Assembly (NCBI GenBank): GCA_963792405.1
Contig: CAWBVU010000006.1
Location: forward strand, 1,178,001 to 1,242,000
Origin: SZUA-442 sp963792405
Lineage (GTDB): Bacteria > Actinomycetota > Acidimicrobiia > Spongiisociales > UBA5794
DNA: 64,000 nucleotides
Direction: 5' to 3'
The first letter of the stretch is position 1, and the number at the start of each line of letters is the position of its first letter. A program made the translations under genes and the position numbers. The notes beneath the pieces were generated by a model that did no database searches, was not told the DNA's origin, and saw only the letters and a program-made list of their open reading frames with translations. Shown here one piece after another: positions 15,772 through 25,743 of this stretch.

Positions 15772-16164
15772 CTAGCCCTCGACGGTTGACGGGCTCGGCT
15801 GGAACTCGATCCTCGGGGCGTCCGCCCACAGCCGCTCGAGCTCGTAGTAGGCCCTCGTCTCACGGTCGAACACGTGGATGACGACGTCGCCGTAGTCGAG
15901 CAGCACCCATTCCCCGTAGTCGACGCCCTCCCTGCGGATGGGACGCCTGCCGAGGGGCCGCAACGCCTCCTCCGCATCCTCGACGAGGGACTTCACGTGC
16001 CGGGTGGAGGTGCCTGACGCCACGACGAAGACGTCGGTGACGACGAGGAGGCCGGAGAGGTCGAGGAGGAGGATGTCCTCGCCCTTCTTGTCGCTGATGG
16101 CGGCCGCTGCGACCCGGGCAGCTTCGATGGCGTCAGGTGTCGCCCGTGACGTGGAACTCCTCAT
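15772..16164 (-). CDS. rsfS: ribosomal silencing factor RsfS
   Basis: 130-residue RsfS/Iojap family protein, which binds ribosomal protein L14 and blocks subunit joining when nutrients are scarce. Characteristic stretches are KKGEDILLLDLSGLLVVTDVFVVASGTSTRHV and EGVDYGEWVLLDYGDVVIHVF. It follows nadD in the same orientation, the order common in many bacteria. It is the last gene of the minus-strand run before tRNA-Ala. Confidence 0.95.
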   Translation of the reverse strand: MRSSTSRATPDAIEAARVAAAAISDKKGEDILLLDLSGLLVVTDVFVVASGTSTRHVKSLVEDAEEALRPLGRRPIRREGVDYGEWVLLDYGDVVIHVFDRETRAYYELERLWADAPRIEFQPSPSTVEG

Positions 16165-16206
16165 CTGGGGGCGATGATAGACCGGAGTGGGGCCGCGAAT
16201 CGACGG

Positions 16207-16767
16207 CTACCGGTACAACCGATTCGTGACGATGTAGTCGGCGACCGGATCGGGCACGAGGAACCTCGGTGAGAACCCCGCCTTCACGTGCTGGCGGATC
16301 TGCGTTCCCGACACGTCCATCATCGGCATCGACAGGGCGTGGACCTGCCACCCGAGTGTCCGCTCCACCGTGGCGACGTCGATGCCGGGGCGTTCGACGA
16401 CGGCGATGTCGGCGGCGTCGAGGAGGTCCTCGTAGCGGTGCCACGTCGGCAAGCCGAGGGCGGCGTCCGCACCGAGGATGAGGATGCACCCGGGACCGAG
16501 CGCCTCGACGGTGTCGATCGAGTAGGTGGGGCCCTCCCTGCGGATCTCGATGTCGTCGACGACGAACCGTTCGTCCTCCGCCGCGGCGAGTCTGGTCATC
16601 GCAAGCCGGTGTCGGGCATCGGACACCTCGATGCCGTGCTTCTGCCAGGGATCACCCGCGGGTACGAACCGGACCTCGGTGACGTCGAGTTGCTCGACGG
16701 CGGCGTTCGCCAGCGCCAGGTGGCCGAAGTGCGGGGGGTCGAACGTGCCGCCGAGGATCGCGTACAT
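16207..16767 (-). CDS. nadD: nicotinate-nucleotide adenylyltransferase
   Basis: 186-residue NadD, which makes deamido-NAD from nicotinate mononucleotide and ATP. GGTFDPPHFGHL at residues 6-17 is the (H/T)xGH nucleotidyltransferase signature; the C-terminal VSGTQIRQHVKAG carries the ISSTxIR-type motif. The ATG at 16767 gives the standard N-terminus (MYAILGGTFDPPH). The start lies 115 bases inside the 3' end of the M23 peptidase frame, an unusually long overlap. Confidence 0.96.
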   Translation of the reverse strand: MYAILGGTFDPPHFGHLALANAAVEQLDVTEVRFVPAGDPWQKHGIEVSDARHRLAMTRLAAAEDERFVVDDIEIRREGPTYSIDTVEALGPGCILILGADAALGLPTWHRYEDLLDAADIAVVERPGIDVATVERTLGWQVHALSMPMMDVSGTQIRQHVKAGFSPRFLVPDPVADYIVTNRLYR

Positions 16768-17302
16768 CGACACGAGGATAGGGCCCGGATGCCTCCAGGT
16801 AGAGGGCCGCCCACGGCGACGGGCGGCACCGACGCAGCACCATCGGATCCAGGTATGCAGCCCCTCGCCGGAGCGACAGGTGGAAGGCCTCCCGCCCGTC
16901 GTGGATGCCCGATACCCCGACGCGCTGCCCTTGGCGGATCCGCTCGCCACGTCGCACCGACACCGAGGCGAGGGACGAGTAGCTCGTCCGGACGCCACCT
17001 CCGTGGTCGATGGTCACGGCGACGGTGTCCACGACGCGACCACTGAAGGCCGCGACACCGGCGCCGATGGCCGCCACTCCGGACCCCTCGGGTGTGGCCA
17101 CGTCGATTCCCCAGTGCCCGGCCCATCGCCCGACGGGGGCGAAGCGGCGGATCACCTGCGCCGGGTCGGGTGCGGCGAGCCCGTGGCACGCGACGGTTCC
17201 GTCGTAGGGACGCACGATCGGAACCATGTGAGGCACGGCGACGGGGACGAGCACAAGTGTCGGCGTGAGGAGGCGGACGAGGAGGGCGGCGATGATCGAC
17301 AT
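16652..17302 (-). CDS. secreted M23-family peptidase (LytM-like)
   Basis: 216 residues. A hydrophobic N-terminus (about 1-28) acts as signal or anchor. The LytM/M23 beta-barrel runs to about residue 160: GHWGIDVATPEGSGVAA supplies the first His and Asp zinc ligands, and FHLSLRRG the later His. The family cleaves peptidoglycan cross-bridges or acts as an amidase activator, although the usual HxH reads HLS here, so activity is uncertain. The C-terminal 38 residues (Arg/Pro-rich) overlap nadD in another frame and look non-native; a small indel or a relaxed stop may have extended the frame. Confidence 0.75.
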   Translation of the reverse strand: MSIIAALLVRLLTPTLVLVPVAVPHMVPIVRPYDGTVACHGLAAPDPAQVIRRFAPVGRWAGHWGIDVATPEGSGVAAIGAGVAAFSGRVVDTVAVTIDHGGGVRTSYSSLASVSVRRGERIRQGQRVGVSGIHDGREAFHLSLRRGAAYLDPMVLRRCRPSPWAALYLEASGPYPRVDVRDPRRHVRPPALRPPGAGERRRRATRRHRGPVRTRG

Positions 17303-17396
17303 GCGTCACGTCCCACCGCTGGGCGATCACCGTATCACGGCAGCGCCGTCCCTCCCATCCCCCCGCTGGCCGGAACGCGGCAGGGGCTTCGGCCCG

Positions 17397-18794
17397 TCAG
17401 GCGAGTTGGCGCGTCCGGTGCATCGGGAGCGCGGCCAGCTCGACGAAGCGCTCGAGCTGCCGCAGTGTGCGGACCTGCTCCACCGAATCGCAGAACGGCG
17501 CATACACCGACATCACCGAGTCTCCGGTGTCCCAGTACCGCTCTGGCTCGGGATTCAACCAGAACGTGGCTCTCGCCCTGCGGGTGAGGGCGGCGAAATG
17601 GTCGGCTCCCGGTGGCCGGTAGTTCGTCCGCGCATCGCCCGTGATGATGAGGGTCGTCCGCGGGGTCACCACCTCGCCCCATCCCATGAGCATCTCCTCG
17701 AACGACTGCCCGTAGTCGGAGTGGCCGTCGCGGCGTACGAGCGACGCCGACCGGCTCATCTCGAGGAGGGCGTCGGCGAAGTCCGCGTCGTGGCCGAAGT
17801 ACGACGTGACCTCATCGAGCCCGTCGATGAAGGCGAAGGCCCTCACCTTCGACAACTCCGAGGAGATGGCATAGGTGAGCTGGAGGGTGAAGCGGGCGAA
17901 GGTCGACATGGAGCCCGAAACGTCGCACAGGACCACGATCTCGGGTTTGGCGACCCGGGGCGGTTTGAACATCGGCTCGAGCAGCACCCCACCGTGCCCG
18001 AGGGACTTCCGGATCGTCCGACGCACGTCGAGGCGCCCGGTCCTCCCATGGCGACGCCGCTGGCTGAGGCGGGTCGCGAGCTTCTTCGCGAGAGGGGCGA
18101 CAACGCGCTCGATCGCATCGATCTCCATCCGCGTCGCGTGCATCAGGTCGACGTCCTCGAGGAGCGGCACGCGGCGGCTCGAGGCGACCGCCTCTGCGCC
18201 CCGTTCGTCGACGAGGCGCGCGGTGACCTCACGATCGACCTCGTCGCGCAGCCGATCGACCATGGCCTCGATCTCGTCCCTCCGAATGCGGTCGTCGAGT
18301 CCGGACCCGGTCTCCAATGTCGCGATCGCGGCGAGGAGTCGCACCAGCAGGTCGTCGGCATCGAGGCGACGCATCACCCTGTACGAGTAGTACCGCCCAC
18401 CGACGGGTCGTCCGGGCTGCATCCCCGAGAAGCGGTCGACCGCCCTTGCGACGAGCCTCCGGAGCATCTCGCGATCGTCCGCGAGCAACGCATCCAGCAC
18501 GGCATCCCTGAGCCCGTCGGCGTCGGATGCGCCCTCCGCGGAGGTCCCGTCGTCGGTCTCGTCGCCGAACGCCGGCGTCGGCGCGCCCCCGAAGAACACG
18601 TCGAACGCGGCATCGAACGCCTGGTAGTGGTGGGGGTTCTTGACCAGCGTGGCCCCAAGCGTCGCCCTGAGGCTCTCGCGCTCGGCCAGGTCGGTGTGCG
18701 GGATCGCCGCCGCGGCATCGAGCGTCTCGACCATCGACACCGGGATGCCGATCGCTCGGAGCTCCTCGACGAACGAGGTCAGGGTGCGGTTCAC
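17397..18794 (-). CDS. VWA-domain protein, CoxE family
   Basis: 465 residues. The N-terminal half is helical and charged. The C-terminal von Willebrand A domain has the MIDAS motif D291-x-S-x-S (CDVSGSMS), a conserved TFWLNPEP segment and an ITGDARTNY segment typical of CoxE-like proteins. These work with MoxR AAA+ ATPases as metal-insertion or complex-assembly chaperones. It overlaps the MoxR gene by four bases (ATGA), so the two are translationally coupled. No CO dehydrogenase or oxidase structural gene is nearby, so the client is unknown. Confidence 0.9.
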   Translation of the reverse strand: MNRTLTSFVEELRAIGIPVSMVETLDAAAAIPHTDLAERESLRATLGATLVKNPHHYQAFDAAFDVFFGGAPTPAFGDETDDGTSAEGASDADGLRDAVLDALLADDREMLRRLVARAVDRFSGMQPGRPVGGRYYSYRVMRRLDADDLLVRLLAAIATLETGSGLDDRIRRDEIEAMVDRLRDEVDREVTARLVDERGAEAVASSRRVPLLEDVDLMHATRMEIDAIERVVAPLAKKLATRLSQRRRHGRTGRLDVRRTIRKSLGHGGVLLEPMFKPPRVAKPEIVVLCDVSGSMSTFARFTLQLTYAISSELSKVRAFAFIDGLDEVTSYFGHDADFADALLEMSRSASLVRRDGHSDYGQSFEEMLMGWGEVVTPRTTLIITGDARTNYRPPGADHFAALTRRARATFWLNPEPERYWDTGDSVMSVYAPFCDSVEQVRTLRQLERFVELAALPMHRTRQLA

Positions 18795-19690
18795 GTCGCG
18801 GCGGTCCCGCTCCCGCTGCCGGAGCCCGGAACGGGGAGCGACAGCTCCTTGGCGACCTTGTCGATGTCGGACTGGTACTTCAGCAGCACGTGCAGCGTGT
18901 CACCAGTCGCCTCGTCGTCGAGCTCCGCGATGCCGAGGGCGAGCAGGGTGCGGGCCCAGTCGATCGACTCGGACACCGAAGGGGGCTTCCTCGCTGCCAT
19001 CGAGCGGATCGTGGCGACCGTCCGTGCGATCCGCTCGCCCAACTCCCGGGACAGGCCGGGGACACGGGATCCCAGGATGGCCCGCTCACGTTCGATCGTC
19101 GGATACGGAACGTGGAGGTACAGACAGCGCCGCTTGAGCGCCTCGGACAGCTCTCGCGTGTTGTTCGAGGTCAGCACAACGATCGGTTTCGTCGTCGCCG
19201 TGATCGTGCCGAGCTCGGGGATCGTCACTTGGAACGAGTCCAGCACTTCGAGCAGGAGCGCCTCGGTCTCGAGCTCGACCCTGTCGACCTCGTCGATCAG
19301 GAGGACGACGGGCTCCGGCGACCGGATCGCCTCGAGGAGCGGTCGCGTCAGGAGGAACGGCTCCGAGAAGATGTCACCCTCGAGGTCGTCCCAGCGTGCC
19401 CCCTCATCGGACTGGAGGCGCAGCAGCTGCTTGTGGTAGTCCCACTCGTAGAGCGCCTTCGCCTCGTCGAGGCCCTCGTAGCACTGGAGCCGCACGAGGC
19501 GCCTGCCGGTGGCCTCGGCGATGGCCAGCGCGAGCGCCGTCTTGCCGACACCCGCCGGCCCCTCAGCGAGGATCGGCTTGTCGAGGACGGACGCCAGGTA
19601 CACGACCTGGGCGATCCTCGGATCAGCGAGGTACCCGACCTCCTCGAGGGCGGTGCGGACGGCGTGCGGGTCGTTCCATGTCGGATCCAT
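18791..19690 (-). CDS. MoxR-family AAA+ ATPase
   Basis: 299-residue MoxR ATPase. Walker A is GPAGVGKT (44-51), Walker B LLIDEVDR (about 131-138), sensor I LTSNNTREL, with an arginine-rich sensor II region. The ATG at 19690 gives the normal start (MDPTWNDPH); an upstream in-frame ATG adds seven residues without better signals. It is coupled to the CoxE-like VWA gene by a 4-bp overlap. MoxR-VWA pairs remodel or activate client enzymes. Confidence 0.93.
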   Translation of the reverse strand: MDPTWNDPHAVRTALEEVGYLADPRIAQVVYLASVLDKPILAEGPAGVGKTALALAIAEATGRRLVRLQCYEGLDEAKALYEWDYHKQLLRLQSDEGARWDDLEGDIFSEPFLLTRPLLEAIRSPEPVVLLIDEVDRVELETEALLLEVLDSFQVTIPELGTITATTKPIVVLTSNNTRELSEALKRRCLYLHVPYPTIERERAILGSRVPGLSRELGERIARTVATIRSMAARKPPSVSESIDWARTLLALGIAELDDEATGDTLHVLLKYQSDIDKVAKELSLPVPGSGSGSGTAAT

Positions 19691-19746
19691 CCCGCCAGCG
19701 TACCGCCTCACGGTGGGACGGAGCAGCGGGCTGCCTCCCGTGCGGG

Positions 19747-20840
19747 TCAGCCCAGGACGACCAGGTCGTCCCTGTGGATGACCTCACCACCCGTGATCGA
19801 ACTGTGGTGCCCGACGACGTCGCGCAACTCCGCCGAGCCGATGCGCACGATGCCCTTGGCCACCAGCCTTCCGGACGCATCGTGGACCTCGACGGCGTCG
19901 GCTCGGTCGAAATCACCCTTCACGGAGGTGACACCCACGGCGAGGAGGGAACTGCCCCCGGAGGCGAGGGCACGTGCGGCGCCATCGTCGATCGACACGA
20001 CGCCGTCCGCAGGGAGCCCGAACGCGATCCACAGTTTGCGGGCGGGGAGGGCCGTCGGCCGAGGATCGACCCAGGTGCCGATCTCCTCCCCCCTGCTGAT
20101 GCGCGCCACCACGTCGGGTTCCCTCGACGGCGCCACGACCGTCGGCACACCGGAGAAGGCGGCCATTCTCGCCGCCGCGACCTTCGTCGCCACGCCGCCG
20201 CTGCCGAGCGCCCCTTTGCCCGAGGCGGCACGGATGCGGTCGAGGACCTCGTCGGTGTGCTTGACGGCGCTGAGCAGCTGGGCGCCGGCGTCGAGGCGGG
20301 GATCGTCGGTGAACAGGCCGGGGGTGTCGGTCAGGATGACCAGCATGTCCGCGCCGACGAGGTGGGAGGTGATCGCCGCGAGTTGGTCGTTGTCGCCCAC
20401 CCTGACCTCGTCGACGACCACGGTGTCGTTCTCGTTGACGATCGGCACGACGCCGAGCGACAGCATGCGTGCGAGGGCGGCCCTGGCGTTGAGATACTGC
20501 GAACGGTTCCCGAGCACGTCCTTCGTGAGGAGCACCTGGCCGATGGTGAGGCCGTGGGATGCGAATCCCCGGGCGTAGCGCTCCATCAGCCGCGTCTGTC
20601 CGACTGCGGCCGCCACCTGGAGGTCGGCGATGTCGGTGGGCCGCGCCGTGAACCCGACGGCTGGAAAGCCCGCCGCGATCGCACCTGACGTCACGAGCAC
20701 GGAGGGGTTGCCTCGGGCGACGAGACCGGCGACATGGTCGATCACGGTGGTCACGGCGTTGTCGTCGAGGCCGGACTCCGTCGAGAGGCTCGACGAGCCC
20801 ACCTTCACGACGACGGGACCCCCTGATGCGATCGGTCGCC

Positions 20841-20844
<4 letters not shown>
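19747..20844 (-). CDS. proB: glutamate 5-kinase
   Basis: 365-residue ProB, the first enzyme of proline synthesis. An N-terminal amino-acid-kinase domain (VVKVGSSSL at 12-20, TSGAIAAG, NENDTV, then GGVATKVAAAR) is followed by a C-terminal PUA domain (about 270-350, with VSIDDGAARAL). The GTG start at 20844 overlaps the obg stop (GTGA), and an AGGAG box lies in the end of obg. Pairing with obg is common in actinobacteria; proA is not the next gene here. Confidence 0.95.
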
Positions 20845-22112
<1,268 letters not shown>

Positions 22113-22149
22113 GACCACTCCTCCGGAGGGAACCTAGACCCGGAAACGA

Positions 22150-22178
22150 CGGAAGGGCAGACCTCGTCCGCCCTTCCG
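22150..22178 (-). terminator. hairpin between rpmA and obg
   Basis: 9-bp perfect stem (CGGAAGGGC with GCCCTTCCG) with an 11-base loop. There is no U-tract, so it may only partly reduce read-through from rplU-rpmA into obg. Confidence 0.5.
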
Positions 22179-22205
22179 ATCGATCTCGTGTCGGTTGGTG
22201 TCGGG

Positions 22206-22460
22206 CTACGCCTCGACGATCACCGAGACCTGCCGGCGCCCCTTGCGCGATCCGTACTTCACGATGCCCTCCGCGAGCGCGTAGAGCGTGTCGTCGCCTC
22301 CACGGCCCACGTTGTCGCCGGGATGGATGCGCGTGCCGCGCTGGCGCACGATGATGGCGCCCGCGTTCACGGTCTGACCATCGAACACCTTCGGTCCAAG
22401 TCGCTTTGCTGCTGAATCGCGGCCGTTCCTGGTCGAGCCGCTCGCCTTGGTCTTCGACAT
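22206..22460 (-). CDS. rpmA: 50S ribosomal protein L27
   Basis: 84-residue L27, a component of the peptidyl-transferase region of the large subunit. KTKASGSTRNGRDSAAKRLG at the N-terminus and the core GTRIHPGDNVGRGGDDTLYAL are diagnostic. It begins with MSKTKASG, with no N-terminal extension needing cleavage. It is separated by three bases from rplU and co-transcribed with it. Confidence 0.98.
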   Translation of the reverse strand: MSKTKASGSTRNGRDSAAKRLGPKVFDGQTVNAGAIIVRQRGTRIHPGDNVGRGGDDTLYALAEGIVKYGSRKGRRQVSVIVEA

Positions 22461-22463
22461 GGG

Positions 22464-23087
22464 CTATTCCTCCGCGGTCGTGTCGTTCGCCTGCTTCGCA
22501 GCCTTCGGCGTGGAAGCCTTCTTCGCGGCCGGCTTCTCGGCGGCCGCCTTCTTCGGGGTTGCCTTGGCGTCCTCGGCCTTGACCTCGTCGGGCGCCGCGG
22601 TGGCCTTCGCTGTTGGCGGCTTGGCGGGCTTGGACGCTTTGGCGGTCGTGGCCTTCGCCTCGGTCGTGTCGGCCGATGCCTTCGCCGCCTTGGCGGGCTT
22701 GGACGCTTTGGCGGTCGTGGCCTTCGCCTCGGTCGTGTCGGCCGATGCCTTCGCCGCCTTGGCGGGCTTGGACGCCGTGCCGGCCGCGTCGATCTTCGTC
22801 ACCTTGATCGTCGTGTACTTCTGACGGTGGCCCTGGCGACGGCGGTAGCCGGTCTTGGCCTTGTACTTGAAGATGTCGACCTTCGGGCCTGCCGACGGGC
22901 CGACGACCTCGGCCGTCACGGTCGCCTTGCCGAGCACATCCTTGTCGGAGATCACCGTGCCGTCGTCGCTGACGATGAGCAAAGGCGTGAACGACACCGT
23001 GTCGGTCTTCTTGATGCGCTCCACGTCGAGCACGTCGCCCTCGTGGACCTTGGCCTGCTTGCCGCCGGCGCGGATGATCGCGTACAT
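22464..23087 (-). CDS. rplU: 50S ribosomal protein L21 with long Ala/Lys-rich tail
   Basis: 207 residues, about twice the normal L21 length. Residues 1-100 are a standard L21 (YAIIRAGGKQAKV, DIFKYKAKTGYRRRQGHRQ). Residues 101-207 form a low-complexity Ala/Lys/Thr tail resembling histone H1-like or AlgP-like tails. Part of the tail is a 23-residue tandem repeat (KPAKAAKASADTTEAK). The tail is probably disordered and positively charged and would project from the ribosome surface. It begins the rplU-rpmA-obg operon after a terminator-containing leader. The DNA repeat makes the tail length prone to variation. Confidence 0.95.
   Translation of the reverse strand: MYAIIRAGGKQAKVHEGDVLDVERIKKTDTVSFTPLLIVSDDGTVISDKDVLGKATVTAEVVGPSAGPKVDIFKYKAKTGYRRRQGHRQKYTTIKVTKIDAAGTASKPAKAAKASADTTEAKATTAKASKPAKAAKASADTTEAKATTAKASKPAKPPTAKATAAPDEVKAEDAKATPKKAAAEKPAAKKASTPKAAKQANDTTAEE
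22621..22775. repeat. 69-bp tandem repeat inside rplU
   Basis: Two full 69-bp units start at 22621 and 22690, and a 17-bp partial unit at 22759. They are in frame, giving 23-residue protein repeats in the L21 tail. Confidence 0.9.
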
Positions 23088-23112
23088 GATGTTCAAGTGG
23101 TCCTGTTGCGTG

Positions 23113-23158
23113 TCGGGACTTCCTGCATCCCGACGCGGGAAAAGGCCCCTCTCGGGGC
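23113..23158 (-). terminator. intrinsic terminator and second hairpin between rne/rng and rplU
   Basis: On the minus strand GCCCC-GAGA-GGGGC (23145-23158) is followed by a T-run (23140-23143), a classic terminator for the RNase gene. Next comes TCGGGA-N9-TCCCGA (23113-23133), just before rplU. Together they may form a regulated rplU leader. Confidence 0.6.
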
Positions 23159-23231
23159 GGAGACGAAGCATAGCGATCGGCTGCCGCAACGGCACCGTCC
23201 ACCACAGCGACATCGGGGCCCTCCGGCTCCG

Positions 23232-24785
23232 TCAGCTGTCGGCGCTCTCCTTCGCCCCGTGGTCGTGCGCGGGGATGCCCGTGGCAGCCACGTCCTCGTG
23301 GAGGAGCACACCGCGACCGTTGCACTGGGGGCAGATCTCGGAGAACGACTCGAGGAGCCCGGCCGAGACGTTCTTGCGCGTCATCTCGACCAGTCCGAGA
23401 TGGGACACCTCGAAGACCTGGGTACGGGTCTTGTCCTTGGCGAGGTGCTCGCGCAGCCGCCGAAGGACGGCCTCCTGGTTCTTCGCGTCCTCCATGTCGA
23501 TGAAGTCGATCACGATGATCCCGCCGATGTCACGCAGGCGAAGCTGCCGTGCGATCTCCTCTGCGGACTCGAGGTTGTTCTGCAGCACGGTCTCCTCGAG
23601 ATTGGTCGACCCGACGAACCGGCCCGTGTTGACGTCGATCACGGTGAGGGCCTCGGTGCGATCGATGACGAGATGGCCCCCGGAAGGGAGCCACACCTTG
23701 CGGTCGAGCGCCTTCCGGAGCTGGTCCTCGACGTGGTAGCGCTCGAAGAGCGTCAACTCGTCCTCGTACAGCTTGACCTTCTCGACGAGGTCCGCCTCCG
23801 TGCCGGCGAGGTACTCGAGCACCTGCTGGTGCATCTCGGGGTCGTCGATGAGCAGACGGCGGAAGTCCTTCGTGAAGTGCTCCCGGATCACCCTGATGAC
23901 GAGAGGAGGTTCCTGATAGAGGAGCGACGGTGCCTGGGCGCCCTTGCGTGCCTCGTCGATCTCCTCCCATGCGGCCTTGAGGCGTTCGATGTCGCCCGCG
24001 ATGTCCTCGCGGGTGGCGCCTTCGGCCGCCGTCCTCACGATGATCCCTGTGCCCTCCGGGCGGAGCTCACCCACGACCTCGCGGAGGCGGCGGCGCTCGT
24101 CGTCCGGGAGGCGCCGCGAGATGCCACGGACGCTCTCATCGGGTGCGAGCACGAGGTAGCGACCCGCGAGGCTGACCTGGTTCGTCAGCCGTGCGCCCTT
24201 GTGCCCCATCGCATCCTTGACGACCTGGACGAGGACGGGATCGCCTGCCTTCAGGACGTTCTCGATGCGACGCTGCTTCCCGTTCACCTCGTACTCGGCG
24301 TAGTCGACGTCGCCCGCGTAGAGGACGCCGTTCTTGCCCTCGCCGAAGTCGATGAAGGCGGCCTCCATCCCGGGGAGGACGTTGCGCACCTTGCCCAGGT
24401 AGACGTTGCCGACGAGCGACTTGCGGTCGGATCGGGCGACGTAGTGCTCGACGAGGACCGGCCCCTCGAGGACGACGATCTGGGTCTGGTGGGGGCTCTT
24501 GCGCACGAGCATCTGCTTGCGCGCGGTCTCGGGCGGCTCGACGATCTCGACGGGTGGCCGCCGGCGCGTCGGGGCGGCGGACCGGCCACGGGATGCCTGG
24601 GCCTGTGATGGTCGCTTCTTCTGCGTGCGCTTCGTGGCGGTCGCCGTGGCGGTCGCCGGCTGCGGATCAGGCCGTACGGACCTGCGAACCTTGACCTCTT
24701 GGCCGTTCACCGTCCGCACTTCGAGCACCTCGTCCCCGCTTCCGGCGCGGATGACTTTGGGTGCCTTCTTCCTGAAGAGTCCCAT
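23232..24785 (-). CDS. ribonuclease E/G
   Basis: 517-residue RNase E/G catalytic protein, which cleaves single-stranded RNA in mRNA decay and rRNA maturation. A basic, poorly conserved N-terminal extension (1-90, Ala/Thr/Arg-rich) is followed by the S1-like domain (FIDFGEGKNGVLY), then the catalytic metal residues D384 (IDVNTG) and D427 (IDFIDM), and the zinc-link C485PQC488. It lacks the long C-terminal scaffold of E. coli RNase E. An AAGGAG box precedes the ATG, and about 250 bases of leader lie upstream, as is common for autoregulated RNase E genes. Confidence 0.95.
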   Translation of the reverse strand: MGLFRKKAPKVIRAGSGDEVLEVRTVNGQEVKVRRSVRPDPQPATATATATKRTQKKRPSQAQASRGRSAAPTRRRPPVEIVEPPETARKQMLVRKSPHQTQIVVLEGPVLVEHYVARSDRKSLVGNVYLGKVRNVLPGMEAAFIDFGEGKNGVLYAGDVDYAEYEVNGKQRRIENVLKAGDPVLVQVVKDAMGHKGARLTNQVSLAGRYLVLAPDESVRGISRRLPDDERRRLREVVGELRPEGTGIIVRTAAEGATREDIAGDIERLKAAWEEIDEARKGAQAPSLLYQEPPLVIRVIREHFTKDFRRLLIDDPEMHQQVLEYLAGTEADLVEKVKLYEDELTLFERYHVEDQLRKALDRKVWLPSGGHLVIDRTEALTVIDVNTGRFVGSTNLEETVLQNNLESAEEIARQLRLRDIGGIIVIDFIDMEDAKNQEAVLRRLREHLAKDKTRTQVFEVSHLGLVEMTRKNVSAGLLESFSEICPQCNGRGVLLHEDVAATGIPAHDHGAKESADS

Positions 24786-25102
24786 GGATCAACTCCTTCG
24801 CGTGCCATCGTCGGCACGTCGATGTTCGATCCGACGTCGGGACCGCTCGCGCGAAACTGTGTTCGGTCGACGGCCGTGTTTGGGCCACGGCGAGCTGGGG
24901 CGTGCATCCTGGACGCTTCGAAGTCCGGTGCGACGCATGTGGGGCGCACCGGCGTCTGGGCTGCGGACGCAGCACCAGGGCAACGAGCAAGAGGACGACG
25001 TGCATACCCGTCCCGGGTCGGAAACCTACGTCACCGCACGAGGGGGTGCGGTGCTGGTCGGATGGTACCAAGGGTGAGCCGCAAGATCGTGACTCTTTGC
25101 AG
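24786..25102. other. intergenic region, tdk to rne/rng
   Basis: No gene is supported in these 317 bases. They contain the ribosome binding site of the RNase gene (CGAAGGAGTTGATCC) and, near the tdk end, an 8-bp hairpin. The rest would be the RNase mRNA leader; no clear promoter is seen. Confidence 0.5.
25032..25053. terminator. hairpin after tdk
   Basis: CACCGCAC-GAGGGG-GTGCGGTG, an 8-bp perfect stem about 50 bases beyond the tdk stop. It probably ends the mreB-tdk transcript. Confidence 0.55.
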
Positions 25103-25696
25103 TCAATCCGCTGCGGCGACGTCGAGCGTCTGCTGTGTCGCCTCCGTCGGGTCGTAGCACCTGCGACATCGTGCCTCATAGGCGTCGGTCGCGCCAAGGA
25201 CCACGAGCTCGTCCGAGTTGACGACCCGTTGGGTGAACAGGCCCGGTCCCCCACAGCGATGGCAAACGGCGAGGGACTTGGTCACGTACTCGGCCCGCAG
25301 CATGAGGGAGGGCATCGGCTCGAACGGCCTGCCCAGGTAGTCGAGGTCGAGACCCGCGACGATGATGTTCTTCCCCGCACCTGCGAGGAGGGACGCGACC
25401 TCGACGAGGCCGTCGTCGAAGAACTGGCCTTCGTCGATCCCGACGACGACGGTGCGGTCCTCGACGGAGCGGAGGAGATCCTCCGAGTTCGCCACCGGGA
25501 TCGCCTGGGTCGTGAGCCGGCTGTGGGACACGACCTCCCCCACCGCATATCGCGTGTCGAGGGACGGCTTGAAGGTCTGCGTCGGGATCCGGGCGAGGTG
25601 GTAGCGAGTGACCCGTCGGATGAGCTCCTCGCTCTTCCCCGAGAACATCGGACCCGTGATGACCTCGATCCAGCCCTGATCGGCGCGCCTGTGCAT
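25103..25696 (-). CDS. tdk: thymidine kinase (type II)
   Basis: 197-residue thymidine kinase of the zinc-binding type II family, for pyrimidine salvage. The P-loop is GPMFSGKS (15-22), the Walker B/lid start is GIDEGQFF, and two Cys pairs (CHRCGG and CRRCYD) bind structural zinc. The ATG at 25696 is chosen; the frame is open far upstream through rodA but only as shadow. It closes the cell-shape operon, 47 bases after rodA. Confidence 0.95.
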   Translation of the reverse strand: MHRRADQGWIEVITGPMFSGKSEELIRRVTRYHLARIPTQTFKPSLDTRYAVGEVVSHSRLTTQAIPVANSEDLLRSVEDRTVVVGIDEGQFFDDGLVEVASLLAGAGKNIIVAGLDLDYLGRPFEPMPSLMLRAEYVTKSLAVCHRCGGPGLFTQRVVNSDELVVLGATDAYEARCRRCYDPTEATQQTLDVAAAD

Positions 25697-25743
25697 CGGG
25701 TTCACAGTAGTCGGTCCGCGGGACAGTCCCCCGTCCGGCACGA

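Noticed and set aside
22621..22775. CRISPR-like array
   Set aside because: The 69-bp units are contiguous and in frame with rplU; there are no spacers.
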